NCBI RefSeq assembly: GCF_003576455.2
Contig: NZ_CP032869.1
Location: 7,006,001-7,070,000, forward strand
Length of the DNA stretch: 64,000 nt
Direction of reading: 5' to 3'
Origin: Mucilaginibacter celer
Lineage (GTDB): Bacteria; Bacteroidota; Bacteroidia; Sphingobacteriales; Sphingobacteriaceae
Position numbers and translations under genes: made by a program. A model generated the notes under the pieces. The model saw nothing but the letters and a program-made list of their open reading frames with translations. It was not told the DNA's origin and did not search any database. Below are positions 33,044 to 41,829 of this stretch, in pieces (the stretch's first letter is position 1; every line of letters begins with the position of its first letter).

Positions 33044-34345
33044 ATGATTGCACAGCTTATATTCATTATTATTCTTGGCGCGGCCATTTACCTTTTTAGC
33101 AAAAATGTTGCTAAAATTAGGCGTAACATACTGCTGGGTAGGGATGTAGACCGCAACGACCAGCCCGCGCTACGCTGGAAAGTGATGGCAAAGGTAGCCC
33201 TGGGGCAAACTAAAATGACCAAACGCCCGGTAGCCGCCGTAATGCACTTTTTTATTTACGTGGGTTTTATCATTATTAACCTCGAGGTGCTCGAGATTAT
33301 GATCGACGGTATTTTTGGTTCGCACCGCATCTTTTCAAATCCGCTTGGCGGGCTTTACGGGTTTTTAATCGGTGCTTTCGAGGGGTTGGCAGTATTGGTG
33401 CTGATAGCCTGTGTTGTTTTTCTGTGCAGGCGTAATATTGTGAAACTTAAACGCTTTTCGGGAACCGAGATGACCCAAGGGCCAAAATCTGATGCCAATT
33501 ATATCCTCATTACCGAGATCCTGCTCATGACGGCTTTTCTTACCATGAACGCCGCCGACTATAAGCTGCAATTGCTGCATTTTGAGCATTATGTTAAAGC
33601 GGGCAGTTTTCCTGTTAGTTCAGCACTTGCCCCACTGCTGCCTGATAGCGCATCGGCATTGGTAATTGTCGAGCGTGTTTGCTGGTGGTTTCACATCGTC
33701 GGTATTTTGTGTTTTTTAAATTATTTACCGTATTCCAAGCATTTCCATATCCTGCTGGCATTTCCAAATACCTACTACTCCAACTTAAATCCCAAAGGTA
33801 AGTTTACCAATATGGCATCGGTAACTACCGAAGTGAAAGCTATGCTCGATCCTTCATTTGTTCCCGAAACTACCGGCGAGCCTGCAAGGTTTGGGGCTAA
33901 AGATGTAACCGACCTTACCTGGAAAAACCTGATGGAGGCTTATACCTGTACCGAGTGCGGCAGGTGCACCTCGGTTTGCCCGGCGAATATTACCGGTAAG
34001 CTGCTCTCGCCCCGCAAGATCATGATGGATACGCGCGACCGTATTACTGAAGTGGGCGATAATATTGATAAGCATGGCAAAGATTACCAGGATGAGAAAA
34101 CCCTGCTTGATAATTACATCACCCGCGAAGAGATCTGGGCCTGCACTACCTGTAACGCCTGTACTGAAGCCTGCCCGGTGAATATCAACCCGCTGGAAAT
34201 TATCACCGAACTGCGCCGCTACGCGGTAATGGAAGAATCGCAGGCCCCTGCAAGCCTTAACAATATGTTTGGCAATATTGAAAACAACGGAGCCCCCTGG
34301 AAATACAGCCAGGACGACAGGTTTAACTGGGCGGAAGAGCAGTAG
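33044..34345 (+). CDS. Membrane-bound iron-sulfur protein, HdrC/NarI-like
   Basis: A 433-residue protein joining a membrane cytochrome b-like part to a ferredoxin-like part. About five helices lie in residues 1-240 (IAQLIFIIILGAAIYLF first, then PVAAVMHFFIYVGFIIIN and others). Two [4Fe-4S] binding motifs follow: CTECGRCTSVCP (about 305) and CTTCNACTEACP (about 367). Such proteins pass electrons between the quinone pool and a soluble partner. The next gene is a CCG-domain protein, making an HdrCB-like pair; the electron donor is not visible here. A good -7 box precedes it. Confidence 0.9.
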   Translation: MIAQLIFIIILGAAIYLFSKNVAKIRRNILLGRDVDRNDQPALRWKVMAKVALGQTKMTKRPVAAVMHFFIYVGFIIINLEVLEIMIDGIFGSHRIFSNPLGGLYGFLIGAFEGLAVLVLIACVVFLCRRNIVKLKRFSGTEMTQGPKSDANYILITEILLMTAFLTMNAADYKLQLLHFEHYVKAGSFPVSSALAPLLPDSASALVIVERVCWWFHIVGILCFLNYLPYSKHFHILLAFPNTYYSNLNPKGKFTNMASVTTEVKAMLDPSFVPETTGEPARFGAKDVTDLTWKNLMEAYTCTECGRCTSVCPANITGKLLSPRKIMMDTRDRITEVGDNIDKHGKDYQDEKTLLDNYITREEIWACTTCNACTEACPVNINPLEIITELRRYAVMEESQAPASLNNMFGNIENNGAPWKYSQDDRFNWAEEQ

Positions 34346-34397
34346 GCAGTTTGTAGTATCCAGTTAGCAGTTTTTAATTCAAATTTTAAAATCCGAA

Positions 34398-35201
34398 ATG
34401 GAAAATCCGAAATCCGAAATAAAAATACCTACCATGGCCGAAATGGCTGCTGAGGGCAAAGAACCCGAAATTTTGTTTTGGGTAGGATGTGCCGGTAGTT
34501 TTGATGAGCGGGCGCGCAAAATAACGCGCGATATCTGCAAGATTCTGCACCATGTAGGCATTAGCTACGCAGTGCTGGGTACGGAAGAAGGTTGCACCGG
34601 CGACCCGGCCAAGCGTGCAGGTAATGAATTTTTGTTTCAGATGCAGGCTATGATGAATATCCAGTTGCTGGATGGTTATAACATCAAAAAAATAGTTACC
34701 GGTTGCCCGCATTGCTTCAATACCATCAAAAACGAGTATCCCGGCCTTGGCGGTAATTATGAGGTAATCCATCATACCCAACTCATTCAGCAGCTAATAA
34801 ACGATGGTAAGCTTAAAGCCGAGGGGGGCGAAAGTTTTAAAGGCAAACGCATCACCTATCATGATCCTTGCTATTTAGGCCGGGGGAATGATGTTTATGA
34901 AGCACCTCGTGCCGCTTTAGAAATATTGGATACCGAACTGGTGGAAATGAAACGCTGCAAATCAAACGGTTTATGCTGCGGTGCAGGCGGTGCGCAAATG
35001 TTTAAAGAGCCCGAACCCGGTAAAAAAGACATTAATATGGAGCGCATTGCCGATGTTATTGAAGCCAAAGCCCAGGTGGTTGCCGCTGCCTGTCCTTTTT
35101 GTATGACCATGCTTACCGACGGCGTAAAACACCAGGATAAACAACAGGAAATACAGGTGCTGGATATTGCCGAGATTACCGTTAAAGCGAATGGTTTATA
35201 A
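34398..35201 (+). CDS. CCG-domain iron-sulfur protein, HdrB-like
   Basis: A 267-residue protein with two cysteine-rich CCG domains: FWVGCAGSFDERA and VTGCPHCFNTI, then YHDPCYLGRGNDVYEAPR with CCGAGGAQMF and CPFCMTMLTDG. Related proteins bind an unusual [4Fe-4S] cluster and take part in heterodisulfide or lactate-type redox reactions. It starts at ATG 34398, before the stretch PTMAEMAAEGKEPEI common in the family. It is 52 bp after the membrane partner and the pair is likely one operon. Confidence 0.92.
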   Translation: MENPKSEIKIPTMAEMAAEGKEPEILFWVGCAGSFDERARKITRDICKILHHVGISYAVLGTEEGCTGDPAKRAGNEFLFQMQAMMNIQLLDGYNIKKIVTGCPHCFNTIKNEYPGLGGNYEVIHHTQLIQQLINDGKLKAEGGESFKGKRITYHDPCYLGRGNDVYEAPRAALEILDTELVEMKRCKSNGLCCGAGGAQMFKEPEPGKKDINMERIADVIEAKAQVVAAACPFCMTMLTDGVKHQDKQQEIQVLDIAEITVKANGL

Positions 35202-35678
35202 GCTTTTTATCCTGAAATAATTAAAAGCGCTTTTCAAACTGTCAAACCGGGCCGTGTTCATATTATGCACCGGTAAATCAATTGAGGTGGCCATCGAATC
35301 GAGGTCGCCTTCGGGATCTTCGTAGGTTTGTACAATGATATCATCGGCGTGGGTGCTCAGTTTAATGGTGCTCAGGGTATCGCCAGGTAAGTAATCAATG
35401 CCTGATAAGCGGTGTAAATTAAACGAAAAGTATTCCTGTTTGCCCTGTTGATAAGTTTTTCGGAGGCGGAGAAAATAATCGTTGGTAAGTACTATTTCCC
35501 ACTTTTTCAGGTTAAGATCAGCACCGGGAGTAAATGACGTGTTTAGGCACTTATTGCTCCAGCTAAGCCATTCCTGTTCGCTCATTTCGGCTTTAAAACC
35601 GTAATTTAGCGCGCTGAAAGCAATAATTGATGTGATGAGCATGGTTTTCCCGAGCGCCGGAATAATTGATGTTTTCAT
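35196..35678 (-). CDS. Hypothetical exported protein, 160 aa
   Basis: An unrecognised protein with a likely signal peptide or anchor: MKTSIIPALGKTMLITSIIA followed by FSALNYGF. The rest is mixed strands and helices (KKWEIVLTNDYFLRLRKTYQ, EYFSFNLHRLSGIDYLPGDT). It is convergent with the CCG-domain gene, overlapping its end by 6 bp. No family is claimed. Confidence 0.6.
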   Translation of the reverse strand: MKTSIIPALGKTMLITSIIAFSALNYGFKAEMSEQEWLSWSNKCLNTSFTPGADLNLKKWEIVLTNDYFLRLRKTYQQGKQEYFSFNLHRLSGIDYLPGDTLSTIKLSTHADDIIVQTYEDPEGDLDSMATSIDLPVHNMNTARFDSLKSAFNYFRIKSL

Positions 35679-35724
35679 GACAGCATAGATGTTATTCGAA
35701 GTTAATAAATTGATATTTTTGAAA

Positions 35725-36210
35725 ATGATTTTTTCTCCACAGTCAAGAGTTTGGATCTATCAGGCAGACAGGAAATTAACCAATGCCGAGGTAGCCGCTA
35801 TACAACCCGAGTTGGATAGGTTTACCACAGGATGGACAGCGCACAATAACCAGCTAAAGGCCAAAGGTGAAATACGCTATAACCGTTTTTTTGTTTTAAT
35901 TGTTGATGAAAGCCAGGCTGGTGCCAGCGGTTGCTCGATAGATAAGTCGGTACATTTTATGCAGCAGGTGCAGCAGCATTTGGGCATTAATTTGTTTGAT
36001 AGGTTTAATTTGGCTTACCGCGAAGGCGAAGAAGTGCTTTCGCTGCCGCGCCATGGTTTTGAGGAGAAGCTGAAAAACGGCAGTATCAACAGAGAAACCA
36101 TTGTGTACAATAACCTTGTGCAAAACCTTACAGAACTCGAAACCAAATGGGAAGTACCTTTTAAGGATAGCTGGCATATACAGCTGTTTAGGGATATAGT
36201 AACAGCCTGA
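35725..36210 (+). CDS. Conserved hypothetical Bacteroidota protein, 161 aa
   Basis: A soluble protein often mislabelled as an ABC transporter ATPase in databases; it has no Walker motifs. Pattern: SRVWIYQADRKLTNAEVAAI, FTTGWTAHNNQLKAKGEIRY and RFFVLIVDESQAGASGCSID, with QHLGINLFDRFNLAYREGEE later. ATG 35725 is chosen over an upstream TTG because the family begins near MIFSPQSRVW. A hairpin terminator follows. Function unknown. Confidence 0.75.
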   Translation: MIFSPQSRVWIYQADRKLTNAEVAAIQPELDRFTTGWTAHNNQLKAKGEIRYNRFFVLIVDESQAGASGCSIDKSVHFMQQVQQHLGINLFDRFNLAYREGEEVLSLPRHGFEEKLKNGSINRETIVYNNLVQNLTELETKWEVPFKDSWHIQLFRDIVTA

Positions 36211-36240
36211 TCAGTATATAACCTTTGGCCCAACGCAGGG

Positions 36241-36281
36241 AAAATTACACCAGCCCCTGTTATGGATCGGTGTAATTTTGT
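36241..36281 (+). terminator. Hairpin terminator
   Basis: AAAATTACACC (36241-36251) and GGTGTAATTTT (36269-36279) form an 11-bp perfect stem 30 bases after the stop at 36210, and could also serve the minus-strand gene ending at 36323. Confidence 0.75.
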
Positions 36282-36322
36282 TATTGTATATATTCCCTGC
36301 GGTTATAGATGGAAAAATAGTT

Positions 36323-36457
36323 TTATTTCTTTTTAGCCGGGGCTATAATAGGTTTTACAACGTCCTTTTTGCCCGACTGATAATCTGAGGGTGCTTTTTT
36401 ACTGCCTTCGGCAGCGGGTTTCTTTTTTTCTTTTGTGGCATGTTTTTCCTTGCTCAT
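36323..36457 (-). CDS. Small lysine-rich protein, 44 aa
   Basis: A short gene on the minus strand: MSKEKHATKEKKKPAAEGSK, KAPSDYQSGKKDVVKPIIAP and AKKK. It is highly basic and disordered, like small Bacteroidota nucleoid- or ribosome-associated peptides, but no family is recognised. The frame is complete from ATG to TAA and runs convergent with the terminator at 36241. Confidence 0.6.
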   Translation of the reverse strand: MSKEKHATKEKKKPAAEGSKKAPSDYQSGKKDVVKPIIAPAKKK

Positions 36458-36780
36458 GATTTTTAAATTATTGTTTGATTGAATTAAAGATTACTGATAT
36501 TTGCAGTAATTTAAGTGGCGATAGGGAGGTGGTTTGCCGGAGTTTTGCATTACCCGGCTTTGATGGGTTAAAGAGGTACCTTAATTTTAAAACGTATACT
36601 TTGTACGTATTATTAAGGCTTTTGGATAAATGTACGGTTTTTTACCCAGCATCTGCCGTAACGCAAAATTTATATTATATGTGTAATTAAAATAGGCTGG
36701 TGCCGGGCAAATTATTACCTTTGAGACAATTTTTGATAGGAATTATTTACTACAGATACTTAATAACAATAAGCTAAAAC
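36458..36780 (+). other. Intergenic with divergent promoter region
   Basis: A 323-base gap between the minus-strand Lys-rich gene and the SPW gene. A -7 box TACCTTTG is at 36716-36723; a frame at 36475-36690 lacks support and is omitted. Confidence 0.45.
36716..36723 (+). promoter_or_regulatory. Putative -7 box of the SPW gene
   Basis: TACCTTTG matches TAnnTTTG and lies 57 bases before ATG 36781. No clear -33 element is seen. Confidence 0.4.
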
Positions 36781-37179
36781 ATGAAAGGCTTCATTTCAAC
36801 CAAAACTTACGGATTTTTAAACTACGTTGTAGCCCTGTTAATGATCTCATCTTTATGGACTTTCGGTACCCTGAAAGTTGGTGGTGCTGCTTTGTTCCTG
36901 CCTTTACTGATGGGCTGGTTACAACTGATCCAGGCTATTTTTGCTAAAAACGAGATGGGCTTTATCAAACAATTTCCGATGGTAATGCACAATGTTGGTG
37001 ATGTAATTATGGGTTCATTCCTGTTTTGCTCGCCATGGGTTTACGGCTTCCATGATAAAATGGTGGCCCCACAATTAATTTTTGGTGCTTACCTGGTAAT
37101 TGTAGGTTGCTTTACTAAAGGCTCGCCTTTTGTTAACCCTCAACACGAAGAAGATTTCGGTATCAGCCACAACGCTTAA
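36781..37179 (+). CDS. SPW-repeat membrane protein, 132 aa
   Basis: A membrane protein with about four helices: LNYVVALLMISSLWTFG, ALFLPLLMGWLQLIQAIFA, VGDVIMGSFLFCSPWVYGF and LIFGAYLVIVGCF. The two S-x-W motifs (SSLWTF and SPWVYGF) are the SPW-repeat signature. Function unknown. It ends in front of a shared terminator with the PAS gene. Confidence 0.85.
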   Translation: MKGFISTKTYGFLNYVVALLMISSLWTFGTLKVGGAALFLPLLMGWLQLIQAIFAKNEMGFIKQFPMVMHNVGDVIMGSFLFCSPWVYGFHDKMVAPQLIFGAYLVIVGCFTKGSPFVNPQHEEDFGISHNA

Positions 37180-37203
37180 TTATCGGTCTTTAAAATATAA
37201 CAG

Positions 37204-37235
37204 AAAAGGTGCTTCAAAAATGAAGCGCCTTTTTT
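37204..37235 (+). terminator. Convergent terminator
   Basis: AAAAGGTGCTTCA and TGAAGCGCCTTTT form a stem around AAAA (37204-37233), followed by a T run. It lies between the SPW gene and the end of the minus-strand PAS gene and probably serves both. Confidence 0.85.
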
Positions 37236-37238
37236 TAT

Positions 37239-37925
37239 TTATATCCTCCCGCTTTTAGCTTGTTGCTCTTCCCGCTGGTTGCGCATAATTTTAGTAAAGC
37301 CCCTATGGTTATGTTCTTCATCAAACAGCGGGAAAACAAGGCCGCTGCCCCAAAAGCGGCTTTTATCTTTACGTACATGATAGCGCTCATCAACCGCTCT
37401 GCCTTTACTTAAAGCCTTTTTTAGTTCAAGATCAAATTTACCTTCGGCTATATCCTCGTCGGTAAAAAATACGCGGGCGCTTAAGCCTAATACTTCAGGC
37501 TCGGTATAGCCTAACAGGTTTTGAGCACCGGTGTTCCAGCTGTTAACGTCGCCGTTTTTATCGGTGGTTATTACGGCATAATCTTCCAGGCTATCCAGGA
37601 CCTGCCTGAAAAATTCTTCACTCATTCTAAAGTAGGTGTCGTTAAAAATATCGGCATCGGTTATCGTCTCATCAAAAGTTTGATATTCAATATAAACGTT
37701 GGTATTGTCAATACCGCAGGCCAGTTGCATGGGTTCGCGGGTTATGCGGTAAAAGGTTTCAAAATCGGGCGGTAGTTTATTTAGTTCCGGCTTTTGTTTT
37801 ACGGGTATTAGGGTGATCTCTACAGTTTCACCGGCTTGCTGGTTTACAATAACTTTAACCAATACGTAACTATATCCTTTTTCAATCAGGTCGCCAAGTA
37901 GCTGTGAGGTTAGCGGGATGCGCAT
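37239..37925 (-). CDS. PAS-domain protein, 228 aa
   Basis: A soluble protein with one recognisable PAS domain (about 105-215): FRQVLDSLEDYAVITTDKNG, DVNSWNTGAQNLLGYTEPEV and FFTDEDIAEGKFDLELKKAL with RVFPLF-type core (SGLVFPLFDEEHNHRGFTK). The N-terminal 100 residues (ILVKVIVNQQ-type strands) match no family I know. There is no kinase, receiver or GGDEF output domain, so it is a stand-alone sensor or adaptor. It lies beside the Omp85-like gene on the same strand. Confidence 0.85.
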   Translation of the reverse strand: MRIPLTSQLLGDLIEKGYSYVLVKVIVNQQAGETVEITLIPVKQKPELNKLPPDFETFYRITREPMQLACGIDNTNVYIEYQTFDETITDADIFNDTYFRMSEEFFRQVLDSLEDYAVITTDKNGDVNSWNTGAQNLLGYTEPEVLGLSARVFFTDEDIAEGKFDLELKKALSKGRAVDERYHVRKDKSRFWGSGLVFPLFDEEHNHRGFTKIMRNQREEQQAKSGRI

Positions 37926-38001
37926 AGCTTAGTTTTATATGGTAAAAGCTAAAGCAGTACAAAAATAACACCAGTTATATATTTTGATAGATGCCTGAAG
38001 C

Positions 38002-39291
38002 TTAAAACACCTCATTCAAACCTAAAAAGAAACCACTTGAGCCGTAGGTGCCTCTACCATAATCAATACACAAATTAGATCGGGTGTATTTATTAAACAA
38101 CAGCCTTAACCCCGCGCCGCCGCCCGGCTCCCAATGGCTAAACAGTTTAATGCGTTGCTGATTATTGGCCGTTTCTGCATTGATAAATGCCACACCGCTA
38201 AGCAGCTTATTAGAAGTGAGCGGAAAACGATATTCGGCCTCGTTATAAACAAATGACATGCCTTTAAAACGCCCGATAATAAATGCCCTGCCAATGCGCC
38301 CGTAAGCATCACTGCCGGTACCCGGAAGCTCGAGGTAGGGGAGTGCGCCGCTGATAAGATAGTTTGACCAATGCCAGATAGCAAAAACATGCTCGGGATT
38401 GGTTTTTGACAGGCTCCAGTATTTTCTGAATTCCAGCTTAACCTGCATGGCATCGCGGTTGCTGCCCAGCCAGGTTTGATTGCTGCGGAAAACAATATCG
38501 GCATAAATACCCCTGAAGGCCCGGTTAGGCTGATCGCGGGTGTTTAACTGAAAATTGAAAAGTAAGCCGTTGGCCTGGTAGGAGCTTATGGGAAAACCGT
38601 TACGGATACTGTAACGATAATTATGCGTTTGACTGATGGGGATATCCTTACGATCATCATCAATATGGCTGTAGTAATTAAAGCTGAGGCCTGCTCCTAC
38701 ATATATGCTGTTGGCCAGTTTGCGGTAAACGCGTTCATTAGCTTTGATATAAACATAGCGGATAGGGAAGGCATCTGGGTTGTTTTCGAAATGAGTATCA
38801 TTCATAAAAAAGCTCCCTTCGCCAAAGCTGCGACGGCCTGTGCCGAGGCCGTTATCCATGGCTACGGTTTTACCTATTTGTACGGTGCCCTGCAGGTTCC
38901 ACTTGTTTTGGGCCGAAAAGGCGTTTTGTTTAAACTCGAAGGTGGACAGCCCCCCGGTTGAAATATAAAAGCCGGCGTTGATAACGGATAGGGTAGTATT
39001 TGCCGGATCGCCAAAATATTTGCCCCCAGATGAGATCACTCCTGCGGCAAAGCCTACACTTGGGTTATACGCCGCCGATGGGAGCACCGACCAATAGGTT
39101 CGGCTTTGCAAAGGCTGATCGGGCGCGGCAGGTTTATTGCTTTTACCACTAAATATGGATGCAAGGATGGTATTGGCATCCAGTTGTGATTTTAATGAAT
39201 CGACAGGATCGGCCACGGTTTGGGCAAACAAATGGCAGCCGCACAGCAGCGCGAATAATATCAGTATAAGCCGGTAAACAGCGGGAGCCAA
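38002..39291 (-). CDS. Outer-membrane beta-barrel protein, Omp85/BamA-like surface antigen
   Basis: A 429-residue protein with a signal peptide (LILILFALLCGCHLFAQ) and beta-strand repeats of the D15/Omp85 barrel type: SVGFAAGVISSGGKYFGDPA, STFEFKQNAFSAQNKWNLQG and the C-terminal YTRSNLCIDYGRGTYGSSGF ending in a Phe (NEVF). No POTRA domain is obvious, so it is a short TamA/Sam50-like or a phospholipase-associated barrel type. Its partner is unknown. It lies 76 bp upstream of the PAS gene on the same strand. Confidence 0.8.
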   Translation of the reverse strand: MAPAVYRLILILFALLCGCHLFAQTVADPVDSLKSQLDANTILASIFSGKSNKPAAPDQPLQSRTYWSVLPSAAYNPSVGFAAGVISSGGKYFGDPANTTLSVINAGFYISTGGLSTFEFKQNAFSAQNKWNLQGTVQIGKTVAMDNGLGTGRRSFGEGSFFMNDTHFENNPDAFPIRYVYIKANERVYRKLANSIYVGAGLSFNYYSHIDDDRKDIPISQTHNYRYSIRNGFPISSYQANGLLFNFQLNTRDQPNRAFRGIYADIVFRSNQTWLGSNRDAMQVKLEFRKYWSLSKTNPEHVFAIWHWSNYLISGALPYLELPGTGSDAYGRIGRAFIIGRFKGMSFVYNEAEYRFPLTSNKLLSGVAFINAETANNQQRIKLFSHWEPGGGAGLRLLFNKYTRSNLCIDYGRGTYGSSGFFLGLNEVF

Positions 39292-39361
39292 TTCAGCAAT
39301 AGTTTATAAGTGTTATGGCTAATATAAGTATATCATTTAAATGTAAAAAAGTTATTACAAA

Positions 39362-39395
39362 AATAAGGGCGCACCCGCTAAAGGGCGCCCTTATT
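39362..39395 (-). terminator. Terminator after the lipoprotein gene
   Basis: AATAAGGGCGC (39362-39372) pairs with GCGCCCTTATT (39385-39395) in an 11-bp stem, downstream of the minus-strand lipoprotein gene and before the barrel gene promoter. Confidence 0.75.
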
Positions 39396-39487
39396 TTTAA
39401 TTGTGACGATTTTGCAGGATGATAAGGCCTGCTGTTATTATAGGTAGATATAGGTGTAATTTAAGGCAGATGCTGAGTTGAGTAGAA

Positions 39488-40147
39488 CTATTTAATGTTA
39501 TAGCTAATCAATTCGGATTTGGTGAGCTGTTTGGTTGGCGTTTTAGCATTGATCAGAATTGCGCCTATGCCTTTGGCTATATAAAAATCCTGGGTAAGCT
39601 GGGTTTGATAGTTAGCACCAACTTTTATTTGCAGCTCAATTGTGCTGTGAATAACATTGTTATAGGTTTTGCCCAGCACCACTTTCGAAATCCCTTTTTC
39701 GGCAATGGTGGTTTTTAACCTGCCCTGGGCCGAACCTTCGCCTTCGCCAATGGTGATATCTTTGCTCCAACTGGTGCCGGCGGCTACATTATCGTTCAGG
39801 TATTCAAGCTCCATGGTTTCGCCGGATTCACTGTCTTCCTGCAGGGTGGTGTAAATGTGATTGTCGAAGCCTAAGTAAGCTTTATCGGCATCGCCGCTAT
39901 TTAGGGTATTGAGCACATGATAAGTTTTGGCACCGATTTTTTTGGTTTCGGCGCTCATGGTATTGGTTGTGGTATCAATATCCGCGCCTTCGGTAAAGGT
40001 GTTGGTGTTTTTATATTTCCAGGTAGAGTTTGCGCTGAAAGGCTGGTAAGTGTCGCCGCCGTTATTGTTGGGTTTGTTATCGTCTTTTTTGCAGGCACCA
40101 AAAAATAAAGCAACAATTGTAGTTAAGGTTAAAAGTGATTTTTTCAT
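39488..40147 (-). CDS. Lipoprotein of unknown function, 219 aa
   Basis: A secreted lipoprotein. The signal sequence is MKKSLLTLTTIVALFFGACK with lipobox FFGAC and Cys18, followed by an acidic/Asn-rich linker (KKDDNKPNNNGGDTYQPF). The mature part has repeated strands (YKNTNTFTEGADIDTTTN, ILINAKTPTKQLTKSELI). No family recognised. ATG 40147 is chosen because it precedes a typical signal; a longer frame upstream has no signal character. The upstream region contains the palindromic repeat and the rplM promoter. Confidence 0.72.
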   Translation of the reverse strand: MKKSLLTLTTIVALFFGACKKDDNKPNNNGGDTYQPFSANSTWKYKNTNTFTEGADIDTTTNTMSAETKKIGAKTYHVLNTLNSGDADKAYLGFDNHIYTTLQEDSESGETMELEYLNDNVAAGTSWSKDITIGEGEGSAQGRLKTTIAEKGISKVVLGKTYNNVIHSTIELQIKVGANYQTQLTQDFYIAKGIGAILINAKTPTKQLTKSELISYNIK

Positions 40148-40876
40148 TTCAGTAATAAATTGTGACCCATGAGGTCGGTTTTTAAGGTAAATATTTAATG
40201 TGCTGCAACATCCGGGGCGCCTCCGTTTGCCGCATTTTGGAGACATTGACGAGTAAAAAACCTGTTACGTTACAATGGGGTATGAATATATTTTGCGGGA
40301 TGAGTGATTTTTGGTGTAGTTTATACACTTAGTTTAAAAAGCCGATAAAGTAATTTTTATCGCATTTATAATGTTGATTTTTAGATTGTTGTAAAATAGG
40401 TGTTTTAACTTTTGATGTTTGTGGGTTTAAAAAGAAAAAATATTTTTAATTTTTTTCAAAAAAGATGTTAAAAAAGAGGAGTAGCTTAAAAAGAGCTATG
40501 AGTTGTGTTAGGGATAGGAGCGGATACCGGCCCTGTGGCTAATGCCTTGCGCAGTATGTGCGTATAGCCCGGGCCGCAGGCAACACCATTGTTCAGTTGG
40601 CAGTTTTGAGTAGGCAGTTTGCAGTTGATTATACCGATTGTTTTTTGATTACGCCGATTCTGAACCGTTGATTTTTTTGATGTCGTTGATTTCGCTGATT
40701 TTTTTGTCTGAACTCGAATTTATGGAATGAAGGAATTAACAGAATGCTGAGCAAATTCGATAAATTCAAATAATTCCCCCAAAATTCGAGTTCAGACGAA
40801 AAACAGACGCAAATCAAATCCTGTCCATCCCAAAAATCCCCCCAAATCCCGGTTCAGATAATTTCCTTAAAATCTA
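40148..40876 (+). other. Intergenic with repeats, before rplM
   Basis: No gene is supported. Holds short-word repeats GGCAGTTTTGAG/GGCAGTTTGCAG (40592-40628), a run of CGTTGATTTTTTTGAT-like words (40640-40705) and the palindromic repeat at 40706-40797. A second half-like remnant with GGTTCAGATAA lies near 40845-40865. Confidence 0.5.
40706..40797 (+). repeat. Palindromic intergenic repeat, copy A
   Basis: GTCTGAACTCGAATTT (40706-40721) and AAATTCGAGTTCAGAC (40782-40797) are perfect 16-bp inverted ends around an AT-rich core containing GAATTAACAGAATG. Four related copies lie at 51963, 54526, 57053 and 59660. Confidence 0.85.
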
Positions 40877-40907
40877 TTTGCTAATAAGATAATTAACCCT
40901 ATCTTTG
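40877..40907 (+). promoter_or_regulatory. Promoter of the rplM operon
   Basis: TTTG (40877-40880), 19 bases, then TATCTTTG (40900-40907), a textbook Bacteroidota promoter. It lies 55 bases before the rplM start and fits a highly expressed ribosomal operon. Confidence 0.8.
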
Positions 40908-40961
40908 CAGTCCCGAAAATACGGGGTATAATAAACGTTTAAACAATTTAATTTAAAGCAA

Positions 40962-41399
40962 GTGAATACGTTAAGTTACAAAACTGTCTCAGCCAACAAA
41001 AAAACCGTTAACAAACAATGGGTTGTTGTTGACGCGGAAGGCGAGATTTTGGGGCGCTTGTCTACGAAGATCGCAATGATCATTCGTGGAAAAAACAAGC
41101 CTGATTTTACCCCAAACGTAGACTGCGGTGATAACGTGATTGTTATCAATGCAGACAAGGTAAAACTGACTGGTAACAAACTGAGCGACAAGGTTTATGT
41201 TCGTTACACTGGTTATCCAGGTGGTCAGCGTTTTATTTCTCCTAAGGAGTTATTGGCGAAACATCCAACCCGCATCATCGAGAAAGCGGTACGTGGTATG
41301 TTACCTAAAAATCGTTTGGGTAAAGCATTATTCGGCAATTTGCATGTATATGCAGGTGCTGAGCATCCTCATGCAGCGCAAAACCCAACAGCCATTTAA
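40962..41399 (+). CDS. rplM: 50S ribosomal protein L13
   Basis: A 145-residue large-subunit protein. It starts with GTG (reading MNTLSYKTVSANKKTVNKQW) because no nearer ATG keeps the conserved N terminus. Pattern: VVVDAEGEILGRLSTKIAMI, RGKNKPDFTPNVDCGDNVIV and YTGYPGGQRFISPKELLAKH. Its place before rpsI is universal. A strong promoter precedes it. Confidence 0.98.
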   Translation: MNTLSYKTVSANKKTVNKQWVVVDAEGEILGRLSTKIAMIIRGKNKPDFTPNVDCGDNVIVINADKVKLTGNKLSDKVYVRYTGYPGGQRFISPKELLAKHPTRIIEKAVRGMLPKNRLGKALFGNLHVYAGAEHPHAAQNPTAI

Positions 41400-41424
41400 T
41401 TTTTAATTTTTAAGGAGAAAAAAA

Positions 41425-41811
41425 ATGCCAACAACTAACACTTCAGGCAGAAGAAAAACAGCCGTTGCCCGCATCTACCTTACAGAAGGAAATGGCGCGA
41501 TCATCGTTAACGGTAAAGATTACAAAGAGTATTTCCCAACTTTGCCATTACAATACATTGTTACTCAAAGCACAGAAGTTTCTGGTAGCACCGGAAAATA
41601 TGATGTTAAAGTAAACGTTGCAGGTGGTGGTGTAAAAGGACAGGCAGAAGCCGTTCGTTTAGCTATCGCTAAAGCTATTGTTGAACTTGATGCTGATAAG
41701 AAACCGGCATTACGTGCTAAAGGCTTAATGACCCGCGATGACCGTATGGTTGAGCGTAAAAAACCAGGTCGCAGGAAAGCACGTAAGAGATTCCAATTCA
41801 GTAAACGTTAA
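41425..41811 (+). CDS. rpsI: 30S ribosomal protein S9
   Basis: A 128-residue small-subunit protein: TSGRRKTAVARIYLTEGNGA, IIVNGKDYKEYFPTLPLQYI and the C-terminal tail RKKPGRRKARKRFQFSKR, which reaches the P-site tRNA. It follows rplM after 25 bp, with AAGGAG before ATG 41425. Cotranscribed with rpsB and tsf. Confidence 0.98.
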   Translation: MPTTNTSGRRKTAVARIYLTEGNGAIIVNGKDYKEYFPTLPLQYIVTQSTEVSGSTGKYDVKVNVAGGGVKGQAEAVRLAIAKAIVELDADKKPALRAKGLMTRDDRMVERKKPGRRKARKRFQFSKR

Positions 41812-41829
41812 TCACAGGAGGACAACAAA

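Noticed and set aside
36475..36690. 71-codon frame before the SPW gene
   Set aside because: It overlaps the promoter region and has no ribosome site or pattern.
38106..38504. 132-codon minus-strand frame inside the Omp85-like gene
   Set aside because: It is in another frame of the same strand as the barrel gene and has no signal or family.
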